A DNA stretch of 64,000 nt from Chaetorhynchus papuensis (lineage: Eukaryota > Chordata > Aves > Passeriformes > Rhipiduridae), in contig VWYX01000857.1 of the NCBI GenBank assembly GCA_013396525.1, forward strand, positions 173,352 through 237,351. Reading direction: 5' to 3'. The first letter of the stretch is position 1, and each line of letters opens with the position of its first letter. Positions 23,161-36,462 of the stretch are shown here, in pieces. Both the position numbers and the translations under genes were made by a program. The notes under the pieces are model-generated. The model did no database searches. It saw only the letters and a list, made by a program, of their open reading frames with translations, and was not told the origin of the DNA.

Positions 23161-24480
23161 GTAGCCGTGAGGAACCCTCATCACACCCCAAGGGCTGGGC
23201 TTTTAGTCCCAGACTGAGGTGGGCAGATGCAGTAGGGTGCTGCTTCAGGTGACTCCTGGGGAGAATTTTTACCCTTGTCTAAAGCATTAGAGGCACAGCC
23301 ATGAAAGCTGTTCTGCAGGAAAACTTGGGGCACCCAGAGCTTGGAGCAGCTCTGCCAGGGACCTGCCTGTCTCCTGCTTGTGGGTTGTTCTCAGAAGCCA
23401 GGCAGGAGAGGCATGTTCCTGTGCCTCCTGGTGGAGTGGACAGGTTCTGTTTGGGAGGGGTGGCTTCTCTTACAGTTAATGTGTCTTCTAGAGATGTCCC
23501 CTCATCTCTGCTGGGAGGATCTGGTGCAAGGCAGCAGAGGGGCATTTGGGCTGTGGGCTGACAGATCTCCCTGGGGCCTCTCTCCTCCCACCCTGACGAA
23601 AGGCAGCTGTGGTGCCACAAGGTGACCCAGCCCCACACTGCTGCCCATGCCCCATGAGCCCTGTGATCCTGGGGACCCCGGTGTCCCACCGCAGGTGAAC
23701 AGCCAGAGACAGGGCACTCCCTCCCCTCCTGCCCCTCCACTGCCCAGGGGTGCCAGGGAGGGAAACAGACTGCAACGGCAGGTTAATACGAACGGACATG
23801 CTGTGAAAAATGGATACTAAATTATCCCCCCGATCCAATAAACCTCTCAACCCACGTTCTCAGAAAAGCCTCGGTGAGTAGACAGGCCTCACGAGTTGCT
23901 CAGCAGCTCAATAAAATCTGTCTCTGCCCTGTCAGATTGAAAAGGGAAACAAATGGCAGAATTCGGGGCCCTCCCCCGAGGAGGCCTCGCTCCTGCATGA
24001 GCGGCTCTGGCTGTGACACCAGCTCCCTGTGACACCAGATCTCTGCCTGCAGCCTGAGGCGGCCACAGCGCAGGCAGCTGCCCGCAGCAGGGCCATGAGC
24101 TGGGGAGAGTTCCCCTCCTTCCTCCTTGGCTTCCAGGTGTTGTCATGGAGAGGGATTTCATCCCCTCCGTGGGATTGCTTTGAGGCGCGGGAGCCCCCAG
24201 AGCCTCTGCAGCCACCCCCAGCCAAGCAGCTGCAGCAGGGGGGAGTGGATGGAGGGTCAGCCCCCTGCCCCACACCAGCCCTGCCACACACCACAGCTTG
24301 CTCAGTTGTGTGGAAGGAGCTGCCTGGGGTGGGAGCACCCTTCCAGGGCTGTGTTTGCCCTTGCAGGGGGCTGCAGATGATGCCCTGCCTGGAGAAAGGG
24401 CTTGATCCTGCTCTGCTAACCCCCTTTTGTTCTGCTGTCTGTGGTGGGGGCCGCTGCACCTCTGCACATGGGTGTAGGAT
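23161..24480. other. GC-rich non-coding stretch, no gene recognised
   Basis: GC-rich, moderately CpG-bearing sequence (for example around 23,825-24,010). Long overlapping frames occur on both strands (192 codons minus at 23,889-24,467; 169 codons plus at 24,029-24,538), as expected where stop codons are rare. They are proline/glycine/serine/cysteine-rich and match no family I know. Confidence 0.45.
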
Positions 24481-26224
24481 GATTCATGAGCATGCAGGTG
24501 TGTTGTATCTGCACTCAGGCCGTGCTAATCCTGTTTAGTCATTTTTCAGAGGATTTCATTTAGATACTGGGCTGGGGCTCTGCATGCCCTTGACGATACT
24601 GAGCAACACCATTGCTCATATTTAAACTCTCTGACATAGCTAGTGATGGTGAAATTAAAAGAGACAATGACATAAAGCTCTCACCCAGCAGCGGTTTTCC
24701 TCCTGCCAATCACTACTTTTGCATTTTCCCTCCCTTGCTGAAAGCCAAGGATAAGGGGCAGATTTTACAGCTTACCTGGGAGACCAGCAGGTCTGAGCTC
24801 TTCTGGACTGACCTGAATGCCCAGCTTGTTCAAGCTAAACCTGCCGAGCACAGAGGAGGACTGGGCTCCACCTGCAGTGAAAACCCACAGCAAACCCCTC
24901 GAAGAATGTAAAGCAGGTGATTTGTGCCAGCAAAGACTTTGGGCCCTGCCGCTGCTGTGAGCAGTTCACTCGTGCTCACCCAGCCTGTAGCAGAGCCAGA
25001 AATAGCCTGGGCTGCTGGGGCACAGCAGCCAACTCTCGTCTCCAGTCCAGCTCTGACTGTACACACCAGTTTGCTGTTGTGGCCCCTCTTGCTGGCTGGC
25101 AGAAGGAGAGGATTGCTCCCTGAAATGGCAGTGAAGATACAGATGTGCCATGGTTTATTCCGTGGGTTTTGATACCGAGCAAGTAAGTCACAACTGGTTT
25201 GCCACACTTCTTTTTTTTCTTTTCTTTCTTCCTACTGTTATCAGAGCTGAAAATATGGCTTCGATTAACACTGCAGCAATGGGAAGAAAAGGCTTGTCCT
25301 GCAGTTCTGGATTAAAAATAAAAACAACTAGACAGAAGCATTTTATGCCCCTTGTGAGTAGATGGAAGCTTTAATTTCATCTCAGGTTTCTACCATCATA
25401 CCACTCAACAGCAAGTGGTGTACTCATGAGGATCTAGATTAGGAAGGGCATGACTAGTGTCTGCTTTTCATTGGTTTTACTGAGCAGCAGGTACCTAAAG
25501 ACCTTTACTATTTGGTCTGGGATTTCTGTGACTTTACCCTCAGACACGACTTCTTTCTCTTAGATATGTCATTTCCTTTACTGTTTTTAAAGACTATAGA
25601 AACAGGGCTTTGTGAAACTTAGCAAGTAACAGTAACTGGCCATAATGTCTAAGTAATTATTAGCTACCCACAGAATAAATGAAAGATTAGAAGGTAGTAA
25701 TCTTCTTTCCTCTTTGTTGCTCGCTATTAATGGTTTCCTTGTCTACATATTAAATGGTTATCAAGGCAGTGCTCCATTGCAGAAAATCTGTACCATTAAA
25801 ATTTGAATTTACTGAGAGCAGAGAATAGGTCCACTTGAAAAGAGAAGAAAAAATGAAAAGGAGTTTTGGTTTACAGGGACTTTGCCCCAGTCTAAATCCA
25901 AACATTGCTTTTCACATACCGGTGGTCATTAGTGTCACTTGAAACTGGGAGCAGACAAAGCCTTTGTAGGAGCCAGGGGCAGTGCTTGGCAGTCCATGGA
26001 CCTGTAAAGTAGCCCCATGGCTACTAAATTTCCAGAATGGGTTACGTCTACTTTAGAAGATATGCAGGGCCAACAAATCAAAGAAATTAAAAACCAGGAC
26101 ACTAGGAACTTTTAAAAGAAAGCACTTGACATCCATCAGACATGGGAAATATTGAATGCAAGATGAGGAGCCATGGCTAGGCTAGTCATTGCCATGTAGT
26201 GAGGAGGGAGAAAAAAAATCAAGT
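24481..26224. other. unique non-coding sequence, nothing recognised
   Basis: Contains a CT-rich low-complexity run near 25,208-25,232. The AT-rich section 25,550-25,900 has no recognisable repeat. No gene evidence. Confidence 0.5.
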
Positions 26225-26275
26225 CTTTCCAGCTCCATGCCTCATAAAATCCCACTGAAATCAATCTACAGTTTT
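26225..26275. repeat. ancient amniote repeat scrap (CACTGAAATCAAT motif)
   Basis: TAAAATCCCACTGAAATCAA followed by CAGTTTTGCCAGTCATGAG. The phrase order matches the copies at about 9,545 and 54,255. The family name is uncertain and this copy is the shortest. Confidence 0.35.
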
Positions 26276-29195
26276 GCCAGTCATGAGTTATTCAGCAAAC
26301 CCGAGGTCAGGCCAGTGGAGTCTCCATCACACATCATCGGCTGTTCTCTTTTATCCCTGTGCTGCAGACAGGAAATCAAGAGACAGAGCTTGATCACTGC
26401 AATATAGGCAAACATTTGGGGCCAGACTGCAAGGTGATTAAGTGTGCATTAAGGCCCACTCCTGTTTAGCAAAGCCCTTATGTACATGCTTTGAGTGCCA
26501 CTGGAGCTAGAGACACACAAAGAGACACTTAAATTCCTTCCTGGATCACTGCTAACTACAGTATAAACATTTAAGAATAAATTGAAAGGCTCTCTGGGTT
26601 GAACACAGCTCGTACGACATAGATTGGGCTGGAAGAATTGGGAGTTGCAAGTTGCCATTGCAAGTTGAGGTGCATGGCAGGTGCTGGGGGCGAGCAGTCA
26701 TCATAGAAATGGGACTTTCTGAGGCAGCAGGAGAGCAAAAGTGAGCCAAGAGAGGTAGCCAGGGTCTGCAGAATTGCAGATATTTTATGTGTGTTTGAGG
26801 TTGAATGTTTATATGGGGGCTGATCCTGGGAAATGAAAAAGTAGAAACCAAAACAATGGCCTCTTTTCTCCCATGTTGTCTCCTCTTTTCTTCTCTAATA
26901 CAGCCTCCTAGTTTCGATAAAGGTGAGGGAGGACAGGGATCCGATGCGGGGATTTGAGCTTGTGAGGTGGCAGTACAGTCAGTGAATCAACAGCAGATAT
27001 ATCAGGGATATATCACCTCTTGCATGTTAAAGCACACATGCCCATTCATCCAGTTAATGTTCTTGGTACAAATGGAAATGATTTCTTGAACTGCTACATG
27101 GGGAGGAGGACCAGGTCCCTGCCCTGAAGAGTTTGCAGATGAAATGTGAAGAGTACGGTGCTGCAGGCGGAGAGGGAACACAACATGAACTGAGGCACAG
27201 TTGTTTTTCCTGGCACACTCTGAAGCCTCCTTCCCAGTCTGTTGCCTGCCTTTGATGTGAATCATTCCTCCTGTATTGAAAAGCTCTCTTCCTGACGTGG
27301 TCCAGAGCCTTTCGTGCTCCTGGTTTTCATCCTACCTCTCTAGGTGTCCTTGCATTTTCTCCTTTCCATGCTTTCCTCCTCACTACTATCAGGCTTCCTC
27401 AGGACATTGCCTTAGTCCCTGTGCTCACTCCTCACTTTGTCCCCAGGATAGCTCTATCCTGCTGCCCATTTCAGTGATTGTTTTTGTGCTGACAACTCAC
27501 AGATCTGTTTCCTCAGCATTACTCCGTCCATTCTACAACAGCTTCTGCAGCACCTTCTCCTTTATGTCTCTTCTCCCCACAAGAATTGTCTCTTTCCAGG
27601 CTGGCCCCCAGTCCTCTCCTTTCTTGCATGTCGCCATGGAAGTTGTAACAACCCTCCCACATGTCCCAGAGGGTGAGTGGCTCACAGGAATGTGTCTTCT
27701 CTGTCCCCTTCGTCCCACACAGAGACATGGGCAGCATTAGGAGCAGCCACCATGCTCAAGGTCACTGGGCTTTGTGGTCCTACATGCCCTGGGGAAATCC
27801 ACCCCCTTGGAGAGCCTGCCTTTGTTCCTGCTGGTTTGTCCTGGCTACTTTGTCTGCCCAGCAGAACACTCACAAACCCTGCTTTTCAGCTAAATTTCAT
27901 GCCCTTCTGAAAGAAAGGCCTCTATTTAATCATTCCAGCAGTGTCTAAAACCCCTAATTCCTTCAACATAGTGACAAACAGTTCTGAGTATTTGTAGAAA
28001 AGCTTGAAAAGCATTGAGCATATTTTACTACCCTCAAAAGGTGCCAGACTGGGAGCCATGGAGACTTGTCCTCTATTTATCTCTAGAGCTGGACAGCACA
28101 AACAGTACACATTCCTCCAGAATGTCTCTGCGCTCACGTTTTGAAAGGAACATGGTGGCCCATCACCATGAGAGGATGGGACTTTCTGTTCAACCCTCTG
28201 AGTGTTTGTTCAGTGCCTGGAACAGCAACAGTCAGGTTGCTCATGGGAGCAGCTGGGGAAGCCCCAGAGGGACTCCCCACAAAAACAACTGTGGGTGATT
28301 CGGTGGGTGTGAAGCTGCCTCTGCTCCTGTCTTTTCAGGCAAGCCAGGTCTCATCCAAAGTCAGTTATGATCTTTGGAAGTGCTGCTTGAGGGGCTATGG
28401 TTTGTCATCTGGGGATGTATGGAGGGAGCAGGCCCCATGCTTCCTCATTAAAGCAATAAATGCAGTATATTTGCCGGAAAAAACCCTGGAGCTTCTCTTT
28501 TGCCACCAAAAGAAGGATTAGAAGATTATTTCTGAGAACACTTCAATGCAAAGCTTAGCTCTTACTGTTGTAAGCCTGCAGAAAGGCAAGATCCCACAGA
28601 TGTTATCTGTAGGAGAAGCAGCAGAGGTTGTGGGCTGCTCACCAGCTCGTGGTGGCAGTGCTTTCTCAGAGGCCAAGTGCTGCAGCAGGGCCCGGAGCCT
28701 TCCTGCAGTGGCACTGTCCTGCCCGTGCAGAAGTTCAGTGTTCATCCCTGCTTTGCAGCAGGTGCCAGGAAATTACTAAGCAGAGAGCTAAATAGCTTAC
28801 AGGATCCCTACTTTTCATGTTCCCCCTTCTCCTGGCCCACTTTGCAGCGCCACACACCAAACACAGATGTGCAGTGACATTTTTAAATTATGCACTGATT
28901 TGTTAGGGTTATGCAAAAAGAATATTAAGCACTCATTGCTATCGTTCAGGCTGGGCCGTATATTTTCTTTATGTGCACTGCTGTTAAAAATAAAAAGAAG
29001 CAAAACTTTTGAGCACAGCCAGTCTGGATAGAGTTGTTTTTCCTTCCTAAAGTGAAGCATAGCTCAGTTAGAGGATGTTTTTCTTTGTCAATAATTAAAC
29101 AGCTCTGCACTTGTTGAGGCAGCCCTGAATGTAGGTTCCGGGATCAGTCAGCCTTGACCTCAAGAGGCTAAAACTTTCTACCCTGTCCACAGTAT
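26276..29195. other. unique non-coding sequence, nothing recognised
   Basis: A MIR-like phrase (GACAGGAAATCAAGAGACAG near 26,368) is too short to call. The 154-codon plus frame at 27,276-27,740 is rich in serine, leucine, phenylalanine and cysteine from a CT-rich stretch and overlaps several minus frames, so it is not credible. An AT-rich complex patch at 28,870-29,100 may be regulatory. Confidence 0.45.
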
Positions 29196-29227
29196 GGACT
29201 TTTTTGCAAAAAAAAAAAAAAAAGTCC
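29196..29227. repeat. A16 tract forming an inverted repeat
   Basis: GGACTTTTTT at 29,196-29,205 is complementary to the end of the A16 run plus GTCC (to 29,227), giving a perfect 10-bp stem. Probably a simple-sequence coincidence enlarged by slippage. Confidence 0.7.
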
Positions 29228-31560
29228 TTTCGATATTAACCCTGACAACTTCACTGGCACCAGCACACCTTCACAGAAGATGGGGTACCAGGTAGCCATG
29301 TGCATTGAAAGAGATGTCTGGGTTGTGCCTGCTCTGAGCTGAGTTTCACGTGGAGGTTCTTCCTAGAAACCAACCAGGCACAGCTGTTTTCTGCTCAGCC
29401 TTTCAGTGTTGAGGTAGAATTCAGCTGCTGCTAGCGGTGCTGGGGCTGCATTGCAAAACACCTTCAGTGCAAACAAAGGGGAGGGATTTCTGTCAGCAAG
29501 TCAGATTTATATTTCCCTCAGAGTGCATTTTTTAAGCACGGTAATGAAAGATCAAACAGAATCGCACTTTTTGCAAGTTCATCATATCCTTGAGGACATC
29601 ACAGTGAGCTGAGTTGAAGATGGGCATGTGAGAGTATTGGTACAGAAACAGGAGAATATTTGACCGCTGGTTAAGGCCCTTGCTTTAAGAAATAATAATA
29701 ATAAAAAAAGTGAGGTCTTTATTTTTGGTCCAGAGCAGTTGGGACAGAGTGTCAGCAGAAGGAGCCCTGTGCCATCCTCTGCAAAGGACATGATTTATTT
29801 ATTGCAGAAAGCTGATGGGCTACAGGCCGTCAGCGTGTACAAGGCAGGGGAGCAGGATGTTCCTGCCCATGTGAAGGGTCAGTCCTGCAGGACTGAGAGG
29901 CAGAGGAAGGGGGAGCTTTCTGTTTGCCTTTCCTTCTCCTGCACCACCATTCTTGTTTGTCTGTTCTTCTGCCCATCATCATCTGGCAGCACAGAGCACT
30001 CTTGTTGTGGGAAGGACTGTGTCCCAGTCAGGGGGAAGGATGAATGGGTGAAGGAGAGCTGAGACAGAGATGTGTGCTGTCTCCCTTGCCCATGGATAGC
30101 AGAAGTGGTGGAGGTTTAATATACCAGAGGGAAGCTACTGTGTAAGGACAGGTCCCTGCACGGCGGCAGGTGTAGGAAGGTGTTGAGTTGGGCTGTGCTG
30201 GTGTCAGTGTTGGAGGGCTGGGATCAGGGAGTGAGCCCTGCTTACCCCTCAGACACTGAGCCGATACGTAGAGTCAGAAGAAAGCTCTGATGGCCTGAAG
30301 GCTGCTTCCCCAATGTAAAAGCTCTGGAAAATGTGGGAACAGAGGATTTCCTGTGGCTCACTTTTCTTCTTCTCAAGGCCTGTGGTTCTGCAGATGGCTT
30401 CATAAAATCCCCCAACAAGCAGTCCCTTCTTCTGCTGCTCTTCAACATATTACGTCTCTTTGTCATACTGGTTTGTGGTTACCTGACCATGGTTCCATGT
30501 CTGATAGTGCCTAAGCAAGACCCACAGGGCTGAGGAGACTAATCCTACCTGCTGGGAGCAGATGGGCAGGCTGTAATGTCCAGGCACAGCTCCGTGTCCT
30601 CCCTAGAATGATGAGGAGTCAGGGCTGCTGCCAGCAGAGACAGGTGAAAAACAGACCTTTCCCCTCCCTCCTTTCCTGCTTTCTATTTCTCCTCTTTATT
30701 TATGTTAATGTGTTCTGCACTGGAGTCATAATTAAATACATATTCATATAGAAATGTACAAAGCTTCTGCCTGTACTGTGAAGCTCTCTGGAGCTTAACT
30801 GCTTGAGACTTGTCACAGGAAAATATTTCTCCCCATGAAAACAGGCTTCCTACAGCTGGGCTATATTATTGCCTTTTAATATTGCTGGCTCTGCCTACCC
30901 TGGGAAGGATTTTCTGACAAACTCCTACTGGAGATACAGCTTTTGCCGGTATAACTTAGACCAGTTTCCTAAAGAAACTGGGGCTTTCATTGCCAGAGGT
31001 ATCTCACTGATGTTGTAATTTGTTCCCACACTCTTTGCTATGCTGGCAAAACTTGAAAGTGCGGTTCACTGTTTTTCTTTCTCAGTGCCTTTTCTCCTAA
31101 GTTAGCTTTTCTATCCCTGTGCTTACCCCAGCTGTTTCCCTGGGCACATCTGATCATCTATTGTCTTCGGAATAGCTCCAAGTAATGAGAGGGGTGGGAT
31201 GCTATTTGGAGGGTCTAATCAGATGTTGGTTCCTTGTAACAGAGCTGTATCAAAATCTGGACTTCAGAAGGGAACGCAGTGATGGAGGGGGGCAGGACAG
31301 CAGAAGTGGGGTCTGGCAGTTGGGTTTAAGTAGGAACTTGGGTTAGAGTAGCACAGAGGAGCCAGGGACAGCCTGAGTGGAGGAGACACCCAGCAGAAGG
31401 CAAAGGCTGTGGACAGTGAAGGCAGCTATCAGAAGCATTATCAAGACAAGGCACACCATGCTCACCATCATGTGTCAAGGCCATTTCCATTTCCAGTATC
31501 TCAGCCTGATGTTGGAATTAGTTTTGTTTGGATCTGGCAAGATAACTGGCATCATAAATA
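29228..31560. other. unique non-coding sequence, nothing recognised
   Basis: Contains a short (AAT)n run at about 29,690-29,704. The 107-codon plus frame at 29,739-30,062 has no recognised family. An AT-rich block with ATAATTAAATACATATTCATA near 30,730 is regulatory-looking but unassigned. Confidence 0.5.
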
Positions 31561-31564
31561 AATA

Positions 31565-31722
31565 GGCATTTCACATCCTTTGTCAAACACTGCACATTAT
31601 GAGTTGGGAAATGGAGTCCTGAATGTGTCAGTGATATGCCAAACCCCTAGCCAGCATCACTGCTACAAACCCAGGACCCCAGACCCTTAGTTTAGCTCGT
31701 ACTCTGTTAGATAAAACATTCT
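31565..31722 (-). repeat. degenerate MIR-type SINE
   Basis: The plus strand shows the inverted MIR order: CATTATGAGTTGGGAAATGG, AATGTGTCAGTGATATGCCA, CCAGCATCACTGC, ACAAACCCAGGACCCCAGAC (B-box side of the tRNA head), and CTCGTACTCTGTTAGATAAA in the place of the usual CTCTTAACCACTA. Several anchors in the right order and spacing make a chance match unlikely. Confidence 0.55.
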
Positions 31723-34700
31723 GTTCTTTCTCTTGTACTGATGAGACTGAGGGGGAAGGCCTGAAAAGTTTGAAGTTCCTGAAGACTCCTACAGTTGAAT
31801 AGTTTAAAAAATCCTTAGTGCAGTGAACATTTTCATTGTACTGCCTGGAAAATGGAAAAGATGCTGGGATTGATGGATCAAATGTCTGCTTGGTCTAGGG
31901 CTCCTGGATATTACACCTGAATCCTTCCTTTAGAGCAGCCATCCCACCTAAGAGGGTCAAACCCCTCCTCTTGCACATGCATATGCCTCTCCTCACTTCC
32001 TGTGGTCTAACTCATGCTCACAGATGTGGTGTAATTGTGTGATGAGGTGACATACCAACCTCCCAGCCCTGCCAGAGACATGGCAAGTGGCAGTGCTGCG
32101 TGGGAGGGAAGACAGCAGCTTTCTCCTCCCTGAAGGGAGACTTCTCATGCTGTGCAGCAGAACAGGTCAGAAGCAGTGGCTCCTTGCAGCAGCTTTCTGC
32201 ACTGATTCCCTGATCTCTGCAAAGCCGTGTACAACTAATGGATGCTCACCCTGATGGAATGTCCTTGCTAGTTGGCAGCTGGCTTGGCACAGTGCTGCCT
32301 CCAGGATTCTGGCTCAGTACTGGAGGGATCAGAAGATGATGCTGAAAAAACCAGATAATTTTTGGGGGCCCATGATCTTGTTAATGAGAAGAAAGCGATG
32401 TGCTTTTGGGTAACTCCTTGGTGTGACGTGCTTATTTCAGAAACTGCATAAACCCCCATTCCCTGAGCAAGATAGTGATTGATCAAGCCTTCACACTCAT
32501 TTAAAGCAGACATACATAGCTACTGCTACTGAAAGCAGTGGTCTCACACACAAAAAGTCAACCAGACTGAGTCAGAACAAAGCCAAGTGTCCTATTGCTC
32601 TTTGCTTTGCCAGTCACCAGCAAAGCAGCTGCACACAAAATGCTTCAGTACCTCCAGTAGGCTGTCCTGCAGTACAAGTGCAAGAAGTTTAGGCTGTCCT
32701 GGATCTCAGACAATGGGAGAGATTAGCTTTACACCTAGAAATTTGTCAAGCCACCAGAATCAACATGAGGTGTGTTCCCAACAAGACTGTGGTGCTCATA
32801 CATTATGCTCTAAAGGTTTTATGAGGTTGTCCATAACACAGAAGCATGTGGTTGGTCCATGTCCGTGATAAAGGTTCACTTGAGTTTTTCTTACTAAGGA
32901 AGGCAAGATCACTGTGTATGTGTTGGGGCCATAAGCAGAGGGACAGAGCTTGAATGTTGTGTCCTGTAATTCCGAGGTCCCCTTTAAAAACCCAAACGAC
33001 CCCCCAAAGTCTCAATGGGAATAAGCAGTTGTGTAGGAAGCAGAATAAAACTTTCCTGTTGGTCTTTCTTCCCAGTGCTCACTCACTTGCTGGATGCAAA
33101 AGCATGTGAGGTTGCACAGTGACCTGAATGAAGGAATTAGCCTGCATTAAAATTCACCAAGAAAAAAGTGTCTGTGAGGGATCAGTTCCCCTGAAGCCAA
33201 AGAAGAGGATGACCTCAGGGTGAGAACTAGTGGCAGGAGGGAGGGGAGCCCAGGGCAGCTTCCTCTGGCAGGGGTGGTGTAGCCTGCGATCACCAAGCTG
33301 TAATGTCAGCTGTCGTCCCCTGCCAGGGCCATGTCGCAAATCTGTCCCTCCCTGGCCTCACACAAGACTACAGCCCCAACCATCTCCTGCAGCTGAGTGA
33401 ATGCAGAGAAGTGTTTCTAGATGAACCATTTGCTACTGGTTGCTTCACGCTCAGAGAGAGAACAACCTGCCTCTGCTTCTGCCCCGGCCGCGCGGTATCT
33501 GTGGTCTGGAAAGGGTCCATCTGGGCCGTGCCTTTCCCTCTGGGTAGCTGCTGGCAGTGCAGAACCTACGTTTTCCCTGTCTGACTGGAAGAGTGGGTTG
33601 CTTTAGCCTTTTTAAGATGTCTCTAGCAGAAGTGGTTACATCAAGGGCCAAACAGGGCTTGTGTGGTGGGTTGACAGCATTTTCCTCTGAGGTTGTGCTA
33701 TTGCAAAGCACAGCTTGGGTGGTTGAGAGAATCTGCCCCAAAAGCTCAGTGCTGCTGCAGGGAAGTAACACAAGACAAGACAAAAGTACTGTCTCATAGT
33801 TACAATTTTTCTACCAGCAGTTCCTTATTTATTAGGCATTTCAGACATGCAGAGGACACAAGCAAGCTAGAGTGTATTGCAATACCTGCTTGGGTGTCTC
33901 GTAGTCAGACTCCACCTTCCTGCTGGGGCTTCTTCTCCTAATGTGTGGACCTGGATACGATTCCTTCATGTAGTCTGAGCTCTGAGGATGTGGAAGCTTT
34001 TACTGTAGTTCATGTGAGATGGTTAAGGACCGGTTTCTGAGAACAAAAGCAATTGGACTTGTGTGACTCTTATCTATTTACTGACCAGGAGAAGATAATC
34101 GATACTTCAAACTCAAAGCACACCCAGTAAGATGCAGAACTCCACTTGTTCCTCCTCTGAACTTCTTAGAGCACTCTGGTCTGAGTCTTTGTCATTTGTT
34201 TTGCTGCTCCACACTGTTCTACCTGCCAGGATTATGTCTTTACTGGGTATTGCTTCTGATGCAGTAGTGCATGAGGAATCACATAATGATCAGGGTGCTG
34301 TGATTTAGGTGTGCTTCAAAAACAAAATTTAATGCTTGGGATTTTGCTCTGGGTTGGGGACTTCCTTTAAAGGCTCTGGAGCTACTCCTGGGAGCCCGAA
34401 TTATCGCTAGTGGTGGGTATTTCTAGGGCAAAACATTTGTCTAGAGACCATGTCTGTCTCCATGTTTGATCCCTTACCATGCTGAGCCATTGTTGGCTCT
34501 GAAATTATACTAAAAATAAGTAGGAGTTATTATTAGTTCCTAGGTTCATTGCTTCCCTGAACAAGGTAAATAATAGTTATTGGTGAGTCTAAAATTCTGC
34601 TCAGAGAATTCAGTATAGAGTGAATCTTCTAGGCGGGAAAAGAAGGATAATCAATGATGCACATCAATGGCTGGGGATGGGAGGGTCCCAAGTAAAAAAA

Positions 34701-35215
34701 TGATCGTTTGCCTCAAGAAGCTTCAAACATTGTTAAAATTAGAGATGAGGTGGGCTAACCCTTCCCTCTGCTCTCTCCACTTCAGAGGAGAGTCAGAGGA
34801 GGAATCAAACATTATAGCTCCCGTTACCAAAATCACCCTCGGAGAAAAAAAAAGCTCAGTATGTACAATGGGCATAAAGACAACCAGACAAACAAAGAGC
34901 ACAGAGGTGGCAAATCTTCAGAGAAGTAAATAAACAAGCAAGCAAATGGCCTCGTGAGGATGTCTGCCTGAAACACGCACTTAGAGAAGTTTCCAAATCC
35001 TAGCAAGTCCACGTTTCTCCAACCTCACACATCTCTCCCTGCTCTTCATCCCCTCACAGACAGCAACAGAACCCCCCTGCCTTTGATTTATAATTAAATT
35101 AAGAATTACTTTGGTAAAAAGCGGTGCTTTTCCCCGCCTGCTTTGTTTTGTGCCTCCAGGCTGTGCAGACCCCCATTGCTTGCTGTGCAAGAGACAGCGT
35201 CACACGGCGTGTGAG
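31723..35215. other. unique non-coding sequence, nothing recognised
   Basis: Mixed sequence. A local GC spike GCCCCGGCCGCGCGG at 33,481-33,495 stands alone. Frames of 93 and 110 codons around 33,300-33,800 overlap on opposite strands and match nothing. No interspersed repeat recognised. Confidence 0.5.
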
Positions 35216-35219
35216 GAGC

Positions 35220-35450
35220 TGCAGGAACTGAAACCAGTTCTATGATTTATAGCACTAATAAGGCTCAACTGCCATTTCTTGTGGTTTCCTCCCAAGCTGT
35301 CTTTGATAATTTCTACTTGTACCATGTTTATTGTTGCTGCTGCTGCTAGGGTTCAGTTGGCAGGTAACTTGCACCGTTTCTCAGGGTCTGCTCCTTTTTG
35401 GCTCTCTTTATTGTGTTATTAATAAACATTTATGTTTGGGGAGCGCCAAA
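35220..35450. other. candidate conserved non-coding element
   Basis: Complex AT-leaning sequence with ATGATTTATAGCACTAATAAGG, TTTGATAATTTC and TTATTAATAAACATTTATG, interrupted by a short (TGC)4 run at about 35,333-35,347. Texture resembles enhancers bound by homeodomain/forkhead factors. Not verifiable alone. Confidence 0.25.
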
Positions 35451-36445
35451 GGGGTCAGCTAGGCACTGTCTCCATGCTTTCCCCCGTCATGCTCAGGTTT
35501 GTCAGAGGGATGAAAGATGTGCCATGCCATGAGGAGTTTATGATCACATGGTGACAACTTCTCTTTCCAGAAGGCTTCCATGGCAGCAAGGCTGTGGCAG
35601 CTCTGCTGGTGGCCATCTCACAACCAGCCTGTGTAGGGCTATCCAGGCTCACTCCAAGGGCTCTAGCTCCTAAAGCCGTGCCAGGTCACGCTGGGATGAT
35701 TTCTAAGAGTTCACACTTTGATATGTTGCTGGAGGGTATCACCTTTCCAGGTGTGCACCTGTAGCTGGTTCTTTCTCTCCAGCACAGATTAGCACCTTGG
35801 CTGTGAGATGCTGCAGCAAAGACAAGGCACATCTGCCACTTCTGCCATCAGTGTGGCAGTCAGTGACCATCAGAGGAGAAGTCCTGTGGACAAGGTGCAG
35901 CTGCCTGCTTTAATACAGCCCCTCCAACTGACCCAGAATGAACTTGCAGGGTTGGCATGTGGATGCCTCACCCTGGCTGAAGCAGGTGGGGCTAGGTCCC
36001 AGCCTTTTTGTCGCAGGTCAGAGTTGGCATCAAGAGACTGTGACAGAGAAAGAGGGTCCTGCTGCTGCCAGGGGGAAAAAAATGGTGGTGTGGGGATTGT
36101 AAGTGGAGAGACTTCTTGGGGAATGGCAGCAGTGAAGGGGCACTGTGTTCACTACAGTCTGTTGGTTGCAGCAGAGTTGGGCAAGAGAGATTTCATCTGT
36201 ACCGTCTGATTTATGTGTTTCTCTCGGGCTCATTTTTGGACAGCTTTCTGCCTGCTTTTGTTAACTTGGCTGGAGTAGAGACTGTGAAAACAACGCAACA
36301 TTATCACCCAAGGATACTGGAGAGTCTTTGCTGACACTCACGCCTCTGCTTTAATAATTTGCCTGGTGGACCACGTGTGGAGGACTACAGGCTACCCCAC
36401 AAAGATGCTGATGAAGAGTGGCTGTGCTATTTTTCCTTGCTCCTG

Positions 36446-36462
36446 AGCAGCAGCAGCAGCAG
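36446..36462. repeat. (AGC)5 trinucleotide repeat
   Basis: Five perfect AGC units plus two bases. Translated in one frame it would give a short glutamine or serine run, but no real coding frame surrounds it. Confidence 0.85.

Noticed and set aside
23889..24467. 192-codon minus-strand open frame with an overlapping 175-codon frame
   Set aside because: Two offset frames on the same strand plus one of 169 codons on the other are open at once in GC-rich DNA. The translations are Pro/Ser/Gly/Cys-rich without family resemblance.
29208..29223. A16 as a retrocopy tail
   Set aside because: No AATAAA within 40 nt upstream; the tract forms an inverted repeat with the preceding T run instead.
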